The notes under the pieces were generated by a model. That model did no database searches. It was not told where the DNA came from and worked only from the letters and a program-made list of their open reading frames with translations. A stretch of 6,447 nucleotides of DNA from Chitinophagaceae bacterium (GTDB taxonomy: Bacteria; Bacteroidota; Bacteroidia; Chitinophagales; Chitinophagaceae): the NCBI GenBank assembly GCA_003135585.1, contig PLCH01000524.1, positions 1 to 6,447 of the forward strand, written 5' to 3'. Shown here in pieces: positions 5,577 to 6,447 of this stretch; positions within the stretch are counted from its first letter, which is position 1, and each line of letters starts with the position of its first letter. The position numbers and the translations under genes were made by a program.

Positions 5577-6239
5577 TCAATTGACCAGGTCAATGATTTT
5601 CGGTTTTGCCTTATGTATATTGAAAACAAAACTGATACCTGCCGTATTAAGACCCGGCAACACTGCGGGCTTGATTTGAAGGCTCAGTTGATCGCTGACA
5701 TCAAAGTCTTTTAGATGGGCATCCACTGTCGCGTCGAGGACATTCAGGCCCCAGAAAAGTAAAAAGATTAATGCTGAATAATCCTGGTCCTTACGGAATT
5801 CATTTCGGTAATTGATAAGGCTGTTACTTCCCCCTGACCACATAAAAGGCAAAAGTCTTGGGTCCAATTTTTTCAGACTATCCGGACTGGTGATATAGCT
5901 TCCGTTTACCAAAACGGCCAAAGCATAGCTGGTTTTCTGATACCAGCTTTTATTATAAAAATAGGTGTAGGCTGGTATGCCAATGGCAGCATAGACAATG
6001 GGTACCTTCCAGTATTTTTTATTATAAACCTGTCCCAGGCCGGGAAGTATGGCGGAATAAAGGGTCGCTTTGTGGGGATCATGTTTCTTTTTTACAAAAG
6101 AATCAATTGCCTTCGGGTGCAGAAGCGTGGAATCTTTTTTTAATCCAATGGAATCTTTATGTTGTGAATAGGCGCATATACCCGGCAGGTTAAAACCTAA
6201 TAAAATAAAAAAATATTTCAACCTCTTCATGCAAATCAC
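5577..6239 (-). CDS. DUF5683 domain protein, secreted or membrane-anchored
   Basis: The function of this Bacteroidota family is unknown. The N-terminus (MKRLKYFFILLGFNLPG from residue 4) is a signal peptide with cleavage likely near CAYSQ at 22-26. The family core begins at HDPHKATLYSAILPGLGQVY (53-72), with the conserved LPGLGQ.YN..YWK.P pattern. A hydrophobic segment follows at about 79-95, and a second at about 154-170 (YSALIFLLFWGLNVLDA). After it comes DATVDAHLKDFDVSD (169-183), another family hallmark. The last 30 residues look strand-like (AGISFVFNI). The GTG at 6239 directly follows the parB stop in the same frame; the ATG at 6230 is a better start for the signal peptide and would give 217 residues. 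The gene sits between parB and dapB, a conserved arrangement in this group, and is probably translated together with parB. Confidence 0.88.
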   Translation of the reverse strand: MICMKRLKYFFILLGFNLPGICAYSQHKDSIGLKKDSTLLHPKAIDSFVKKKHDPHKATLYSAILPGLGQVYNKKYWKVPIVYAAIGIPAYTYFYNKSWYQKTSYALAVLVNGSYITSPDSLKKLDPRLLPFMWSGGSNSLINYRNEFRKDQDYSALIFLLFWGLNVLDATVDAHLKDFDVSDQLSLQIKPAVLPGLNTAGISFVFNIHKAKPKIIDLVN

Positions 6240-6447
6240 TTAATTTACTGAGACACCCCATTGTTCCAGCAATTTGTTTAATTCCTGGATTGAATAATAC
6301 TCAAAAGAAATATGGCCATTTCCTTTTTTGTGATGATTGAGCTTTACCCGGGTACTAAAATGTGAGGCTAAATTATCTTCAATTTTCTTGAAAGCCGTTG
6401 GTAGTGAAGGTTTTACCGAATCTTTAACAGCGGGATGGCCTTTATAG
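6240..6447 (-). CDS. parB: Chromosome-partitioning protein ParB (3' end only)
   Basis: Only the last 68 codons are in the window. ParB binds parS near the origin, spreads with CTP and works with ParA in chromosome segregation. The visible part is a charged linker (YKGHPAVKDSVKPS) followed by the C-terminal dimerisation domain: FKKIEDNLASHFSTRVKL at 19-36, the basic turn NHHKKGNGHISFEYYS at 37-52, and the final helix IQELNKLLEQWG at 53-64. This strand-turn-strand-helix pattern with a lysine-rich turn is typical of ParB tails. The reading frame was derived from the reverse complement and ends in TAA at 6242-6240, directly followed in the same frame by the GTG of the DUF5683 gene. Upstream parts (HTH and CTPase) lie beyond the right edge, so the call rests on the tail and on the neighbours. 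Confidence 0.85.
   Translation of the reverse strand, partial: YKGHPAVKDSVKPSLPTAFKKIEDNLASHFSTRVKLNHHKKGNGHISFEYYSIQELNKLLEQWGVSVN

Overview
The window looks like chromosomal DNA of a Bacteroidota bacterium, most likely Chitinophagaceae or a close relative. The evidence is a long-form NusB of 310 residues, a DUF5683 gene between parB and dapB, a DUF1573-like lipoprotein gene just after nusB, the absence of Shine-Dalgarno sequences before the start codons, and TAnnTTTG-type -7 boxes. Nearly everything is housekeeping. I do not see a new multi-gene system; the points worth a second look are small and local.

Layout from left to right. Positions 1-1105 (minus strand): nusB followed by the first 44 codons of a small lipoprotein gene that runs off the left edge. 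Positions 1106-1431: a 326-base divergent spacer with a probable nusB promoter on one strand, a probable groES promoter on the other, and three short hairpins. Positions 1432-3461 (plus): the groES-groEL chaperonin operon, closed by a strong intrinsic terminator at 3486-3529. Positions 3656-4349 (plus): a GDSL/SGNH hydrolase. Its plausible lipoprotein signal peptide lies in a different frame, separated from the catalytic domain by what looks like a one-base indel in an A6 run at 3740-3745. Positions 4367-6447 (minus): the 3' end of parB, then the DUF5683 gene, dapB and an Rrf2-family regulator, all head to tail with gaps of at most 43 bases.

The genes do not form one pathway. groES-groEL is the protein-folding unit. 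nusB serves rRNA transcription antitermination. parB belongs to chromosome segregation. dapB makes tetrahydrodipicolinate for lysine and diaminopimelate. The Rrf2 protein has four C-terminal cysteines, which suggests a metal or Fe-S sensor, and a 22-base imperfect palindrome just before its start codon is a candidate autoregulatory operator. Three -7 boxes, before the lipoprotein gene, nusB and groES, share the extended form TAnnTTYGCA.
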